Source: PALSA-911 sp963743035 (lineage in GTDB: Bacteria > Pseudomonadota > Alphaproteobacteria > Acetobacterales > Acetobacteraceae). From it: a stretch of DNA of 64,000 nucleotides. Position numbers and translations under genes: made by a program. Under the pieces are notes generated by a model. It was not told the origin of the DNA, ran no database searches, and was given only the letters and a program-made list of their open reading frames with translations. The stretch covers positions 1 to 64,000 of the forward strand of contig CAVUOB010000004.1 of NCBI GenBank assembly GCA_963743035.1, in the 5' to 3' direction. Below are positions 1 through 10,713 of this stretch, one piece after another (position 1 is the first letter of the stretch; every line of letters begins with the position of its first letter).

Positions 1-86
1 TGGCGCGGAACGCCTGAGGTATAGGAGAAGTGTCCATGGGTTCAGTCGGCCATTCCCCAACCAAGGTAGATGACCGTAAGATCAAG

Positions 87-1400
87 TCAAGACAAGCCTA
101 CTACATTTTGCGTGTTGAATTCCCTATCTCGCCGGCCCCAGAGAACTCTGCGCCGGAAAGGTCTCCAAATCTTCTTGGCCGGAACATCTAGACGAACAGC
201 GGTGATTGCTCGAACAAGGGCGCTCTTCAATTTGTTGGGACGCCGAGAACAACTAACTGCAGCAAAGTCGACCTGTCTATGTTTCGGGATAGTATCACGG
301 AGAACTCCAATCCAGTCTCCTGTCACGGAATTATTGTCAGCATATTCTATAATATTTGTTAATTCCACTAACTGTGCCAAGTTGTCGATTTTGATGGAGT
401 TTAGGTAGCCTAAATTGAACGCTTCTGGAAAGCAGGGCGGCAGGCCGGTAGCGCCCGCAGCGAAAAAATTGAGTTGGGTGCGCAGACACTTCTCGCATCG
501 TCCGCAATTCCCGCTTTGATCAGCGCCTGCCCAACAGACCTTCAGCGTTCTACATGCCATCTGACTGGACATTATGTGAGCGACCTTATCAATGCGGGAA
601 AATCCCGCACCGTCGTGTATGATCGACATCCTGTCCCCGGACATTAAGTGATCCGTGGCGGGGTTACTACCCAAGGCAATTTCAGAGCATCGTAAGGCTC
701 ACTGCTACCGATAAGGCCATAGTCAAATTCTTCAGAATACATGTGCAGGCAACCGGCCAGTTCGAGCACGTGCAAATGGTCCCATTGTTGTAACTTCAGA
801 TCGCGACTGTTGGTTCGAACAACTCGCGTTTCGATCCGGAGTTCATCAAGAAGTGGCTTTACTCCGCGCCACTAAGCGATCAAAGTCGCCGGTATTGTAA
901 AGATCAACGTCGAACCCGTGTACAGTACGAATGCTGCGCGCAGAGGATACCGGGACGGTGCAGAATTCTGCGCATGACGAAGCGCCGTGAACGTTGCATC
1001 CACACCCCCAGAAAACGCTGAGATTGCCTTGGCTTCCCCAGACCCGCGTCTGACGTCCAAAATTCTCTCGGGTATGACGTCGATTTTCTTATAACGACCC
1101 GGCTTCCAGCAACTCCAGGCGAGGAGGAGTTCCTCAATATTGCGCATAGCGCCTCGCGAAAGCGGGCCATGCACCGCGAGTGGCTTCCCCAGGGATGAAG
1201 CGTAAAGAAGGATAGTTAGCACATGACCATCTAGGACAGTCGCATCCGTGAAAGGCACGACCCTATCGAACTCATGGAACAGTTCCAGTGGTCTTGAGGT
1301 TCCATCCTCAACAAGCCGAGTGAGGCGACGTGACTTTCCGTCGACGATAGGACTTTTCGGCCTCCAAGTGCAGATTTTGCATTTTACTTCGTTTATTACC
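87..1400 (-). pseudogene. PP-loop (QueC-like) ATPase of the EPS locus, frameshifted
   Basis: Three reading frames must be joined to recover one protein. The N-terminal part carries the PP-loop motif SGGVDATFT (about 1005-1030), typical of N-type ATP pyrophosphatases. The middle part reads DFDRLVARSKPLLDELRIET and later LIGSSEPYDALKLPWGSNPATDHL. The C-terminal part has a Cys cluster, CGRCEKCLRT (about 480-520), like the metal-binding end of QueC-type enzymes. Frame changes lie near 900, 855 and 680. The start is uncertain; coding similarity can be followed back to about 1400, with no clear ATG. Proteins of this type occur in polysaccharide clusters; the substrate is unknown. The local GC is lower than the rest of the window. 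It could be a decayed gene or a poorly sequenced one. Confidence 0.6.
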
Positions 1401-1682
1401 GGTGATTAGTGGACCGCGCGTTCCTCGTCGGCCGCCATCCGACGGCCATGAACGGGGTCTCCACCGCACGCTCCGCCAGCAGACGCGGAACGGCCGGCGC
1501 ACGTAGAAGCGGAGCAGGTCCGGATCGCGGTCAAAGCTAGGGGTACTTGTAGTCCACCCTTGTCCGGTCGATGGCAAATCCTGGCGCGGGGAATTCGCCG
1601 ACCGGCGGCTAACCGAAGCCGGGCACGTGATGCGGGGCATGTCAGTCACCGATGGCCGCCGATTTGACACCGGTGTCGCGGA
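1401..1682. other. No confident gene; decayed coding-like sequence
   Basis: This stretch between two broken minus-strand genes gives only short frames. A minus-strand segment around 1450-1540 looks protein-like when two frames are joined (DPDLLRFYVRRPFR followed by AERAVETPFMAVGWRP). I cannot assign it to a family. It may be the remains of another gene of the EPS locus. Confidence 0.35.
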
Positions 1683-3546
1683 TCAAAAGGGGGAAATCCG
1701 GATACCCACCGCAGCATCGCTGCCGATCACCGACAAATGGCCGTAATCGGCAAACAACAAGCCCTGCCGGGTTTTGTAGGAACATACCTGATCCCGGCAA
1801 AACGTCGACAAAGGGTCGATGAAGTTTGCCGGGGCACTGGTCTCCTGAACCGTGGAGTCTCCTGCCGCGAGGGCACTCAGATACCAGGCAGCGGTTCCCG
1901 CCTTCTTCGACAGATTGGCATGTCGGTAATCAAGAACCCCGACATCAAAATCGAATACCGGCGATTGTCCGATGACGAATACGGTAATCCCTTTGGATCT
2001 GAGCCTGTCGACCGTCTCCCGCAGGAGCCGGAAAGACCGTGCTGCTTAAGTACATGCCATCTGGCGCTCATCACAACCGTATCGACGTGGTATTTTTCGA
2101 TGACGTCGAAGGCCCGTGCATTGAACTCCGCGCAACCCGGGCGCGCATAGGAATGATACGACAGGATTGGCGGGCACCCCATGAAGGTGTATTGGACAAT
2201 ATTGTGGGTCAGCCTGGCCTGGTCCTGCAGGATCCCCGGTATGTAATGCGCGGCAAAGGAAAATAGCCCCAGAGCAGCGCATTCAGTCGTGCACCGAACG
2301 TGCGCACACAGTCATCGCCCTGCCAATCCGACGCGGCCTGATTGTCCTTCAGGAAGCAATGTCCCACCTTCCAGGAGACCCGTAGGTCCCACGATATCCT
2401 GCGGCAGGGCGGCCGCGCCCGCAAACCGCGACTGGTAGCCGTTGGTCCACACGCCGACGAAGCCCAAGGCGGCCACGCCGGCAAGAACCGCCAGCGACGC
2501 TGCAACCGTTCTACGGTCGGATTTGAAATACGATCCAAAGCGGAACGGCTTTTCGATGAAGCGCCAGGAAAGATATGCCAATCCGATGCTCACGGCGACG
2601 ATGATCCCGCTTTCCAGATCTTGAAATTTCGCATAAGGAAATAACGGCTGAAAATTATCCGTATCGGCCAATGCACGAGATACAGCGAGTTGGGAGATCA
2701 GACCTATCCACACGAACAGGCACCAGGACAGGACCCTCTCGACAATCGTCTTCCCTCCCCCGGATTGGATGATGAGGGCCGCGCCCAGCGTCGGCAGCAA
2801 TGCGGCAATGCCCGGAAATGCGGTGGTATTCGAGTAACGCAGCGCGGCGACAAAAATTGCCCCGAGCCCGACCGCCCCAAGAATTTCGTTCAGCCATCTG
2901 CTTTTCGTAGGCTGCAGCCGAGCGAGCACGAGGATCGAGCCGATCAGCAGTTCCCACGCCCGGGTTGGGAGCAGGTAAAAATTCGCTGTCGGCCCGCGGG
3001 TGGTCAAGAAAATGCTGAGCACCAGGGAGCACAGGCTGACCGTGACGAACCCGATCAAGGCGATCCGCCGGGACATTCTATACAGTAAATAGAGCGCAAT
3101 CGGAATTATAACGTAGAACTGCTCTTCAACAGACAAAGACCATGTGTGCAAAAGCGGCTTGTCGAGTGACGCGATATCGAAGTACGCAAATACCTCCGAA
3201 AAATATATGTTCGATACCGATAGCGCCGTGGCGATCACGCTGCTCGAAAAGCCGTCCATCGTTGAGGGCAGGAAAGCACCAGCGCTGCAAGATACGATGC
3301 GAGGATAACCGCAACCAGCGCCGGCATGATCCGCCTGAAGCGCTGGGCATAAAAGCGTGGGATGGAAAACCGATTGGCCTTGATTTCATGGACCAGCTTG
3401 GCGGTAATGACGTAGCCGGAGATGACAAAAAAAACATCGACGCCGACATAGCCACCCGAGATCCGGTCCATTCCGCTATGGAAGAGAACCACTGAAAGAA
3501 CTGCGACAGCTCTTAAACCATCAATGTGGCTACGATATTTAATCAT
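1683..3546 (-). pseudogene. OafA/YrhL-type acyltransferase with C-terminal SGNH domain, frameshifted
   Basis: The N-terminus (start chosen at the ATG ending at 3546) reads MIKYRSHIDGLRAVAVLSVV and GVDVFFVISGYVIT, the hallmark of the membrane acyltransferase-3 family. The following frame contains LHTWSLSVEEQFYV and many hydrophobic segments. The C-terminal third is an SGNH-type domain ending in a DYGHLSVIG motif, the usual Asp-x-x-His block. Joining the whole protein needs frame changes near 3245, 2400, 2262 and 2035; the last frame ends in TGA at 1683. Members of this family add acetyl or other acyl groups to surface polysaccharides across the inner membrane. The protein would be about 620 residues, normal for the two-domain family. 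It follows the polymerase gene on the same strand. Confidence 0.75.
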
Positions 3547-3659
3547 TTTCTCGGCCAATTTTCTATCCGCAAATAATCTCGGCATGCGCAGGAACATCCA
3601 GCCTGCGACTGCCCCCCGGGTCAGGTGGGGGAATTGTTGGTCGTGCGGCACGACGGCCC

Positions 3660-4978
3660 TCACGGTGTCGTTCCAGGAGCGCTTTGACGTGGTGGCAACC
3701 GCACCAGAGCCTGCTTGGTGAGTTGGCGCAGCCGAGGTGCGAGAGTGATGAAATGTCCGGGTTCGGCGGCGTAGCCTCGCCGCCGCGTCTCCAGCCACAG
3801 CACGCCGGTCGCGGCCCCCAGGAACAGTGTTGCGGCCTGATCCTCGAGTATGGACAGGACAATGCCGTAGCCGAACTCGAACATGAGGATCGCCAACGCA
3901 GGTATCACGCGATCCTGCCGGCCGGAAATGGGGCGCAGCACCAGCCATGCCACGAAGCCCAGATACAGGAACGTGAAGACGCCAAAATAGGCGTACATCA
4001 GCAGAAAGATATTGTCGGCCGGATTAAGGCGGTCGGGCGCATAGAGGAGCTGTCCGCCCCCTATCCCGCCCAGCCCGACGCCGAACACCCCCAGCCCCTT
4101 GCGCGTGATCCAGTGGATCGCGTTCGGCCATGTGTCGTTGATGCGCATTGCAAATGACATCAAACTGAAATTCCCGGATCCATGCGGCAAGAACACCCCG
4201 CTGGTCAGGAACGGCACCGCGCAGGCAAGCAGCATGAAGATAATGCAGCCCAGCCGCAGCAGCAGCAGCCGGCCTGGCCATGCAATCCAGAGAAGAGCAG
4301 CCGTGGGGATGAAAGCGATCAGCGCACCCTTCTGCGTGGTAAGGAACACCGCGACCGCCGATCCAACCAGCAGGGCGCTTCGGATCAGCAGGCTGCGGGA
4401 AGCGCTCATCAGCACGATGGCAAGCAGGGGGACGAACCCGGCCACGTGGATCGAACTGCGGGTGAAGCCCGCGACGCGCCGCGCAAAGCTGTCCTGGATC
4501 TCCCAGTCCTTCGACACGTCCACGTTCACATCGCCGATCACCGTCTTGATGCCGTTCCACGGGAAGGTCACGACGAACTTGTCGAGCGCCACCCCCAGCA
4601 GCGTCACGCACCACAATCCCGCAAGCAGCCACAGCATCCGGCGGCCGGGCTGCACGAGCAGGGACGCCAGCAGAAAGCCGAAAAGAAGATTTGTCAGAAC
4701 CTTGATGCCGTAGACCGCGCCCACCGGGCTGCCAGTGGTCCCCAGCATCACCAGCGAGTGAAACATCAGCAGCACGAAGAACAACGGGAAGGCGGGATTC
4801 ACCCGGAACCGCAAGGCCTGCGCGACGAGGATCATTGCCAGCGGCGCGAATACGAACCCGTCGCGCGCCAGGATCAACCAGTCCTTGCCGACCAGATAGA
4901 AGACGTAGCGGATCGGCGCCTCCAGCGCGTAGATGCTGATGTATGCGGAGCGCTCAGGTTGGCGAGGATGGTGAGCAT
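3660..4978 (-). CDS. O-antigen ligase/Wzy-like polysaccharide polymerase (one N-terminal frameshift)
   Basis: A multi-pass membrane protein of about 440 residues with roughly ten or more hydrophobic segments and a long central periplasmic-type loop (residues about 125-160), the layout of Wzy polymerases and O-antigen ligases. Such proteins polymerise or transfer lipid-linked glycan repeats in the periplasm. The main frame starts internally near 4877. An upstream ATG at 4978 (MLTILANL) connects to it, through YISIYALEAPIRYVFYLVGKD, if one base is added near 4956. It lies upstream of the broken acyltransferase gene on the same strand and diverges from the flippase gene. Family assignment rests on topology and context, since Wzy proteins share little sequence. 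Confidence 0.65.
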
Positions 4979-5173
4979 GGGGCTCCGGTCAGACGCCGCG
5001 CCAGGATGGTGCGGCGCAACGAGAATACGACAATAGCGCATGGAAGGGAATATTCATGTTGTATTGACGGTTAAGATTTCATGATAACAATTAAAAATGA
5101 TAATCTCCATTTAGGTGCTGGCATACGAATGCGCTTTCTATATTATAATGGCGTAATACGTAACCAGGGCACT
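4979..5173. promoter_or_regulatory. AT-rich divergent intergenic region between polymerase and flippase genes
   Basis: About 195 bases between divergent genes. The stretch 5040-5110 is clearly AT-rich against the GC-rich surroundings. TTGACG at 5064-5069 followed 17 bases later by an A/T-rich hexamer is a possible promoter for the plus-strand flippase gene. No operator or terminator is obvious. Confidence 0.35.
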
Positions 5174-6518
5174 ATGGCCACAAAACATCCAGACTTCGCA
5201 GCCCCCATTCCGCCCACTTTTCCGGGCCGATGGCTGGGACGGACACTGCACAGGCTGCAAGGGCGGAGTGCATTTTTCCGCAATGTGTCTGTCATGCTGG
5301 CAGGCTCGGTGATCGGGCAGATGACCAGCGTCGTGCTGTCCCCGCTGCTGACCCGGTTGTTCACGCCGCAGGAATTCGGTGTGCTCAGTGTCTACACGGC
5401 GCTGCTGACGATCCTGGTCGTGCTGGCCTCGCTGCGCTACGAGATGACGATCCCCATGGCGGCCAGCGATGACGACGCGATCAACCTCGTGGCGCTGTGC
5501 TTCGGCGTGCTGGTGCTGACCACCGCGGCCATCGCCGCGTTCGCGTTGCTCGCACCCGAAGGATGGCTGGACCGTCTCTGGCTGACCGCGCTGGCGCCCT
5601 ACCGCTATCTGCTGCCGATCGGCTTCGCCGGGCTCGGCGCATATTTCATCGCCCTCTATTTCGCCACGCGCGCCGGCGCCTTCCCGGCCATCGCGCGCAC
5701 GCGGATCTTCCAGGGCGTGCTCGGACCGCTGCGCAGATCGGCCTCGGCGCGCTGGGCGCGGGGGCGCCCGGCCTGGCCCTTGGCTTCGTCATCGGCCAGT
5801 CCGCGGGGGCGGTGGGCTTGCTGCGCACCGTGGTGCTGGCGCGCCCGGCGCAGCTTCGCGCCATCCGGCTGCCGCGGATCCTGGCGCTCGCGCGGCGCTA
5901 CAGCCGGTTTCCGATGATCGCAAGCTGGGCCGCGCTGATCGATGCCGCGGGCGCCCAGTCGCTCTACATCATGGTCACGGCACAGGTACCTCGGCCAGCA
6001 TCGCCGGGTTCATCTTCCTGTCGGAGCGGATCGTCGCCCGCCCCCTGCTGATGATCGGCACCTCGCTGCTGCAGGTGTTCGTCGCCGAGGCCGGCCGCAC
6101 CGCCGTGGCCGATCCGGCCCAGCTCAAGCGGCGGTTCGAGCAGGTGGTCGGGCGGCAATTCCTGATGGCTCTCGGCTGGGTGGCGGCTGCCAATCTTGGC
6201 GCGGCGTTGCTGTTTCCGACCGTGTTCGGCGCGGATTGGGGCGGCGCCGTCGTGTATGTCCAGGCGCTGAGCATCGCCTATCTGGCCCAGGCCGTCGTGC
6301 AGCCGGTGTTCCACACGCTGCAGATCCTGGAGCGCCAGAGCCTGGCCGCCGCCTGGCAGGGCTGCCGGCTGGTGACGGTCGTGCTGGCCTTCACCCTGGG
6401 TGCCCGCGCGGGCCTCTCCGCTCCGGCGGCCATACTGTGCTACGCCCTCGCCCAGGCGGCATGCTGCGTGGTGCTGCTGGCGTTGATTTCCACTTCGATC
6501 CGGAGGATCCAGCGATGA
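5174..6518 (+). pseudogene. Wzx-like polysaccharide flippase/lipopolysaccharide biosynthesis protein, frameshifted
   Basis: The first frame, from ATG 5174 (MATKHPDFAAPIPP), contains the typical N-terminal pattern NVSVMLAGSVIGQMTSVVLS followed by PLLTRLFTPQEFG, characteristic of the oligosaccharide flippase family. Several membrane segments follow. Frame changes near 5735 and 5985 are needed to continue through AAQIGLGALGAGAPGLALG and then SIAGFIFLSERIVARPLL to the end at 6518. The rebuilt protein is about 447 residues, usual for Wzx. It would flip lipid-linked repeat units across the inner membrane. The stop overlaps the start of the next gene (ATGA), indicating a two-gene operon. The start could be earlier, at ATG 5129. 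Confidence 0.7.
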
Positions 6519-6876
6519 TCGGCCGCCTGGCCTTGCTGACAATGTCGCTGGCAGCCGCACCGGTATGCGCAGCTCCGCTCTGCGTGGACGTGCAGGGCAT
6601 TCCGCCTCAATGCCTGTATGTGGATTCGGCGGCGTGCGAAAAGGAAGCGCTGCGCCAGGGCGGTGTCTGCATGGCCAACCCTGCCGAACTCCTGACACAG
6701 CCGGCTCCGGGCAGTTCTGCCTGGTGGAGTCCGGTCTGGTGACGACCTGCGTCTATCCGGACCGCACAACCTGCCGGGCCGAGGCCGCCCGCCGCGGCGC
6801 CGCCTGCGTGCAGGCGAACCAGGAGCCAGGAGGGCAGCCGAACATCGATCCATTCCGGATCCGACGGCCATACTGA
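6515..6876 (+). CDS. Small secreted Cys-rich protein with an internal duplication (frameshifted)
   Basis: Starts at ATG 6515, overlapping the flippase stop by four bases. The N-terminus MIGRLALLTMSLAAAPVCA is a signal peptide with a probable cleavage after CAA. Two similar units follow, one reading QCLYVDSAACEKEALRQGG then VCMAN, the other TCVYPDRTTCRAEAARRGA then ACVQAN. The shared pattern is C-x-Y-x-D, then C, E-A-x-R-x-G and C-x-x-N. A frame change near 6712 separates the end of unit 1 from unit 2. The product would be about 120 residues and probably disulfide-bonded in the periplasm. I do not recognise a named family. Its place behind a flippase suggests a role linked to EPS assembly, but this is inference. 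Confidence 0.5.
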
Positions 6877-8752
6877 TTACCGGCGCAACGGGTTCGCTGG
6901 CCGCCCCGACGGATCGGCCAGCGCAGTGGCACAACGCGTCCGAGACCCCGCTCCGGAAACTCGGTGACGGCCAGCTCCCCTTCCCCTGGCGGACATGGGT
7001 CCGGTAGCTGCGTCCGCGCAGCAGCACCTCCTCGGCGAATGCGGCCGCGAGCCAGGACCCCTCGTTACGGAAGGCCGGCACTGCCGGATCGGATGGCCGG
7101 ACCATTCGAGCAGGCCCCCGAACACGTCCGTCCGCGCGCCCGCCTGGTTGTCCACGACGGTCGTCACCCCTTCGGTCTTCAGGCCCAGGATCCAGAGCGG
7201 AGCCCCCTCGTTCCGATCCGAGTGCCGCCGCCTTCAGTATGCAGCTGTCGGGCATAGACCGGACGCGGACCGGCGAATTGCAGTTTGCCGCAGCAGATAT
7301 TCTCGAGGAACAGCCGGCCGCCCTCCGGCTTGCGGTCCACCAGCGTGGTCCCGCCGAGCCACGTCGCGGATCTCTACGTCGCGCGAGCCTGCGATCTCGA
7401 TCGCGACCTGCAAGCCCAGATCGGTATTGTCGAACGCCAAACGCTCGATCGTCAGCAACTCACCGCCCGTGGCTACCCGGAACATGCCCCCGGTAGGGGC
7501 GAAGCCGCGTGCGCGCGGCTGCAACACGCGCAGGGCGGAGTTCATTCCGGCGATCCGTCGCACGGATGCGGGGATATCGATCCGGCCGCTGATCGCATAG
7601 GTGCCGCTCGGCAGATAGACCACCGCGGCGCCCGAGGCGAAGGCCCGCCGCAGCGCCGCCGTGTCGTCTGTGGCACCATCGCCGACCGCCCCGAACTTCG
7701 CGGCATTGGCCCATCGTGCGACCGGCTCGCGGAACGGCGCCGGCGTTTCCGACGGTTCCATCGCCCAGGCAGGCCGGCCCTGCGGCGACCAGTCCGCGTT
7801 CCCGGTCTGGATGCCGCTGATCTTCCGTCCCGCGCTGCGCACGCCACGGAACACCAGCGTCCCGCGTTCTTCACCGGCCCGCCGTTCAACGAGCCGCCAT
7901 CGACCGCGATCAGGCCGCCGGGCGTCGCATTCACCAGCGCCGGGCCATGCGACTCGATGTCCAGCCCGCGGATCGCCAGCGAATGATGGCTGTTGCGCAG
8001 GCCTACGCCGGCCTGCCCGGACGGCGCACATGCTCCAGCGTCAGGCCGTCCTCGGTCTCGGCGATATCGATGCCGGTGCCGAAGCCCTCCACGGTCAGAC
8101 GCTGCACCAGCGCCGGGCCAGGCCATTTGCGGGTCATCGCCAGGCCGACGACACCGCTGCCCGCCGGCGCGTGCAGCCGGACGTTGCGGATGGCGCCGAT
8201 ATTGTTCGCGAGGTAGTCGATGCCGATCGCGCCCGGGATTGCTTCCCCCGCCTCGATCGTCAGGTCCTCGACGAAGTTCATGTAGGCGTCGTTGCCCTCG
8301 CCCAGGCCGATATAGTCCTTCCCGCCGCTGGTCGGCGTTCCGCCGATCTGCTTGGACGAGGTGAAGACGATCGCCTTTGGCCGTTCGGGATTGTCGAAGC
8401 CGAGCGCATGGTCGGCGAGTTTCAGGATCGTGTGCTCGCGCGACTGGCCGATCAGCAGCAGGCCGGACGCAAAGGTGCCATTGGCGTAGCGCTTCAGCAG
8501 CGTGGCCGACACGCGATACACGCCATCCGGCACATAGACGATCCGGTCCTGCCAGAAGCTGCGCCCGGTATCCTCGCCGCTGGCCTTGATCGCCGCCTGG
8601 ATCGCCGCCGTGTCGTCCGTCTTGCCGTCGCCCTTGGCCCCGAAACTGCGGACGTCGAGCACGCCGGAATCGGCCGGGAACGGCTCGGACCAGGCCGGAA
8701 CCGCCGCGAGGCAGGACAGCAGCAGGGCCGCCCGGAGGAGAGAAGCGGCCAT
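6877..8752 (-). pseudogene. Secreted pectate-lyase-3/right-handed beta-helix protein with two such domains, frameshifted
   Basis: Starts at ATG 8752 with the signal peptide MAASLLRAALLLSCLAAVPA. Residues about 30-60 read VRSFGAKGDGKTDDTAAIQAA, the conserved start of pectate-lyase-3 (GH28-like) beta-helices. A second domain start, AAKFGAVGDGATDDTAALRR, lies at about 7640-7700. The C-terminal part contains AEEVLLRGRSYRTHVR and GELAVTEFPERGLGRVVPL. At least six frame changes (near 8025, 7868, 7362, 7205, 7105 and 6980) break the gene; the one near 7205 is at a run of C. Rebuilt length is about 620 residues. Such proteins often bind, cut or edit the polysaccharide made by their cluster. It follows the GT4 gene by one base, so it is the last gene of the leftward EPS operon. 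Confidence 0.65.
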
Positions 8753-8753
8753 G

Positions 8754-9979
8754 CTAGGCAGCGGCGCGGACGGGGTCTGCCGCCAGCAGGCGGAACTGGG
8801 CTTCGTAGGCATCGATCATGCGGTCCACCGTAAAGAGTTGCGCCGCGGCGCGGGAAGCTGCCGGCAAATCCGGCAGCGCATCCGCCGTTGCCAGCCTGGC
8901 CAGCGTTTCCGAGAGCTTTGCCGCGTCGCCGGGCGGGAACAGCACGCCGGTGCGGCCATCCTCGACGAACTCCGGGATGCCGCCGATCCGGCTGGCGACG
9001 ACGCCCAGGCCATAGGCCGCGGCCTCCACGATCACGACTGGGGCGTTCTCGTACCAGAGCGACGGCAGCAACAGATGCCCGGCCCGCGCCAGGGCATCCA
9101 GCTTGGCCGCCTCCGCGACGAAGCCGAGATAGCGAATTCGCGGGTCGCGGGCAGCGGCGTCCCGGACCTCCGCCTCCAGCGGCCCGGTCCCGGCGATCGC
9201 CACCTCGATGTCCAGATCGGCCGGCAGCCGGGCCACGGCGTCCAGAACCACCCGGACGCCCTTCTCCACTGTCAGCCGCGTGAGCATCAGGAACCGGCGG
9301 CGCGCCTCCGGCGCACGTCCCGATCGGACCGCGTCTGTCGCCGCCGGCTGCGGGATGCCGTTATGCAGCACCACCCGGCGCGACACGGCGAGACCCGCCT
9401 GCACGTGCTTGTCGAGCAGGAATTGCGACGGGCTGGCGAAGACGTCGACATAGCGCGTGGTGCGCAGATGCCAGCTCCGGTCCATGCGGCAGCCGAGGCT
9501 CGGATCGGTGCAGAGCCGCCAGTCGCGCGTCAGCAGAAAGGCGCGCGGACATAGCAGGTGGTAGTCGTGCGCGGTGTGCAGCACGGGGATGCCGTCCCGC
9601 CGGGCACGCCCCCAGACGGAGGCCGACAGACCGTCGACCAGATGCGTGTTCACCACGTCGGGCCGGCCGCGCTGCAAAACTGCCTGAAACCGCCGTCCGG
9701 CGTCACGGTCCAGGCGTCCCGCGCATGCCACAGCGCCTTGCGCATCCCGGGCTGGCGGGACCTGGAGAAAGACCAGTCCAGGTTGCGCGGAAAGAAGCGG
9801 ATGATCTCGACGCCGTTGCGCGTCTCCGCCGGATACGGCTCCATCTCCGGCCCGCAGGTGGAGACCACGGTAACCCTGTGCCCCCGCGCCGCCAGGCCTT
9901 CGCACGGATAGGCGACGATCAGCTCGGCGCCCCCGGCCATGATGGGCGGATAGATGTTGTTGGCGACCAGGATGTGCAC
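8754..9979 (-). CDS. GT4-family glycosyltransferase (one frameshift)
   Basis: Begins with GTG at 9979 (MHILVANNIYPPIMAGGAE), the typical N-terminal Rossmann strand and Gly-rich loop of GT-B enzymes. The C-terminal domain has LMLTRLTVEKGVRVVLDA and the catalytic/donor-binding block LPSLWYENAPVVIVEAAAYG (E-x7-E type), then GGIPEFVEDGRTGVLFPPGD, all hallmarks of family GT4. One frame change near 9695 separates the N-terminal about 90 residues from the rest; the rebuilt length is about 408. It would transfer a sugar from a nucleotide donor to the lipid-linked EPS repeat at the cytoplasmic face. It starts four bases after the CpsD-like gene and ends one base before the beta-helix gene. Confidence 0.8.
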
Positions 9980-9983
9980 CGGC

Positions 9984-10694
9984 TCAGACCCAGCGACGCA
10001 GCCAGCGCGGCAGGTGCTGCCGGCGCCGGTTCAGCACGCTGCCCAGCACGACGCCGCCGCCGAGGCTGATCTGATCCTGCATCTGGGCCGCCACCGTCCC
10101 GCGGGTCTGTTCGGCCTCCACCACCAGCACGCTGCCATCGATGTGCCGGGCCAGCACGCGTGCGAACGGGTCGGTCTGCATGGGCGGCGGCACAACCATC
10201 ACCAGGTCGAATACCGGCCGCAGGTCGTTGAGCACCGCGGCGAACCGGCGGACCGCCTCCATCGGCGGAGACGCGGTGGCGACTTCGCGGAGCAGCCCCA
10301 GATAGAGCTCGGTGCCCCGCATCTTCGTGATGAATTTCTCTGCCTCACTGAGATGGGCGGTGGCCTCGGCGGATGACGCCAGCATCGGCATTTCCGGACC
10401 CGGGGGGCTGATTGCCTCGTCCAGCAACAGCACGCGCTTGCCCAGCTGCACCGCCGCAACCTGGCACATGCCCCGCGCGATCTCGGCACAGCCCTCGTGC
10501 GCGGCCACGGAGACGAATTGCACGACCATGCCCTGCTCCGGCAGCAACGCCGCTTCCAGCGCTGTGTACAGCCCTACCAGCTCGGAATGATCCGCCGCCG
10601 GGGGCATGGACATGTCGATCCGCCGGATGCCCTGCGCCTCCGGTGGGATCATGCCCTTGCCCCAGGAGGCGAGCGCCAGGTCGATCTTGGTCAT
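9984..10694 (-). CDS. CpsD/BY-kinase-like protein lacking Walker motifs
   Basis: A 236-residue protein with the fold pattern of exopolysaccharide tyrosine kinases (CpsD/CapB). FVSVAAHEGCAEIARG sits where Walker A should be but has no GK[ST]; KRVLLLDE matches the Walker A' strand. The Walker B position reads FDLVMVVPPP without the Asp. The C-terminal part, HIDGSVLVVEAEQTRGTVAA followed by VVLGSVLNRRRQHLPRWL, is the usual CpsD ending. No C-terminal tyrosine cluster is present. In ordinary systems this protein partners with a Wzz-type membrane protein and controls chain length by phosphorylation. Here ATP use is doubtful, so a structural or regulatory role is more likely. It lies 19 bases after the fused export/chain-length gene. 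Confidence 0.65.
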   Translation of the reverse strand: MTKIDLALASWGKGMIPPEAQGIRRIDMSMPPAADHSELVGLYTALEAALLPEQGMVVQFVSVAAHEGCAEIARGMCQVAAVQLGKRVLLLDEAISPPGPEMPMLASSAEATAHLSEAEKFITKMRGTELYLGLLREVATASPPMEAVRRFAAVLNDLRPVFDLVMVVPPPMQTDPFARVLARHIDGSVLVVEAEQTRGTVAAQMQDQISLGGGVVLGSVLNRRRQHLPRWLRRWV

Positions 10695-10713
10695 GTTCTA
10701 CCGCCTTCCGGGG

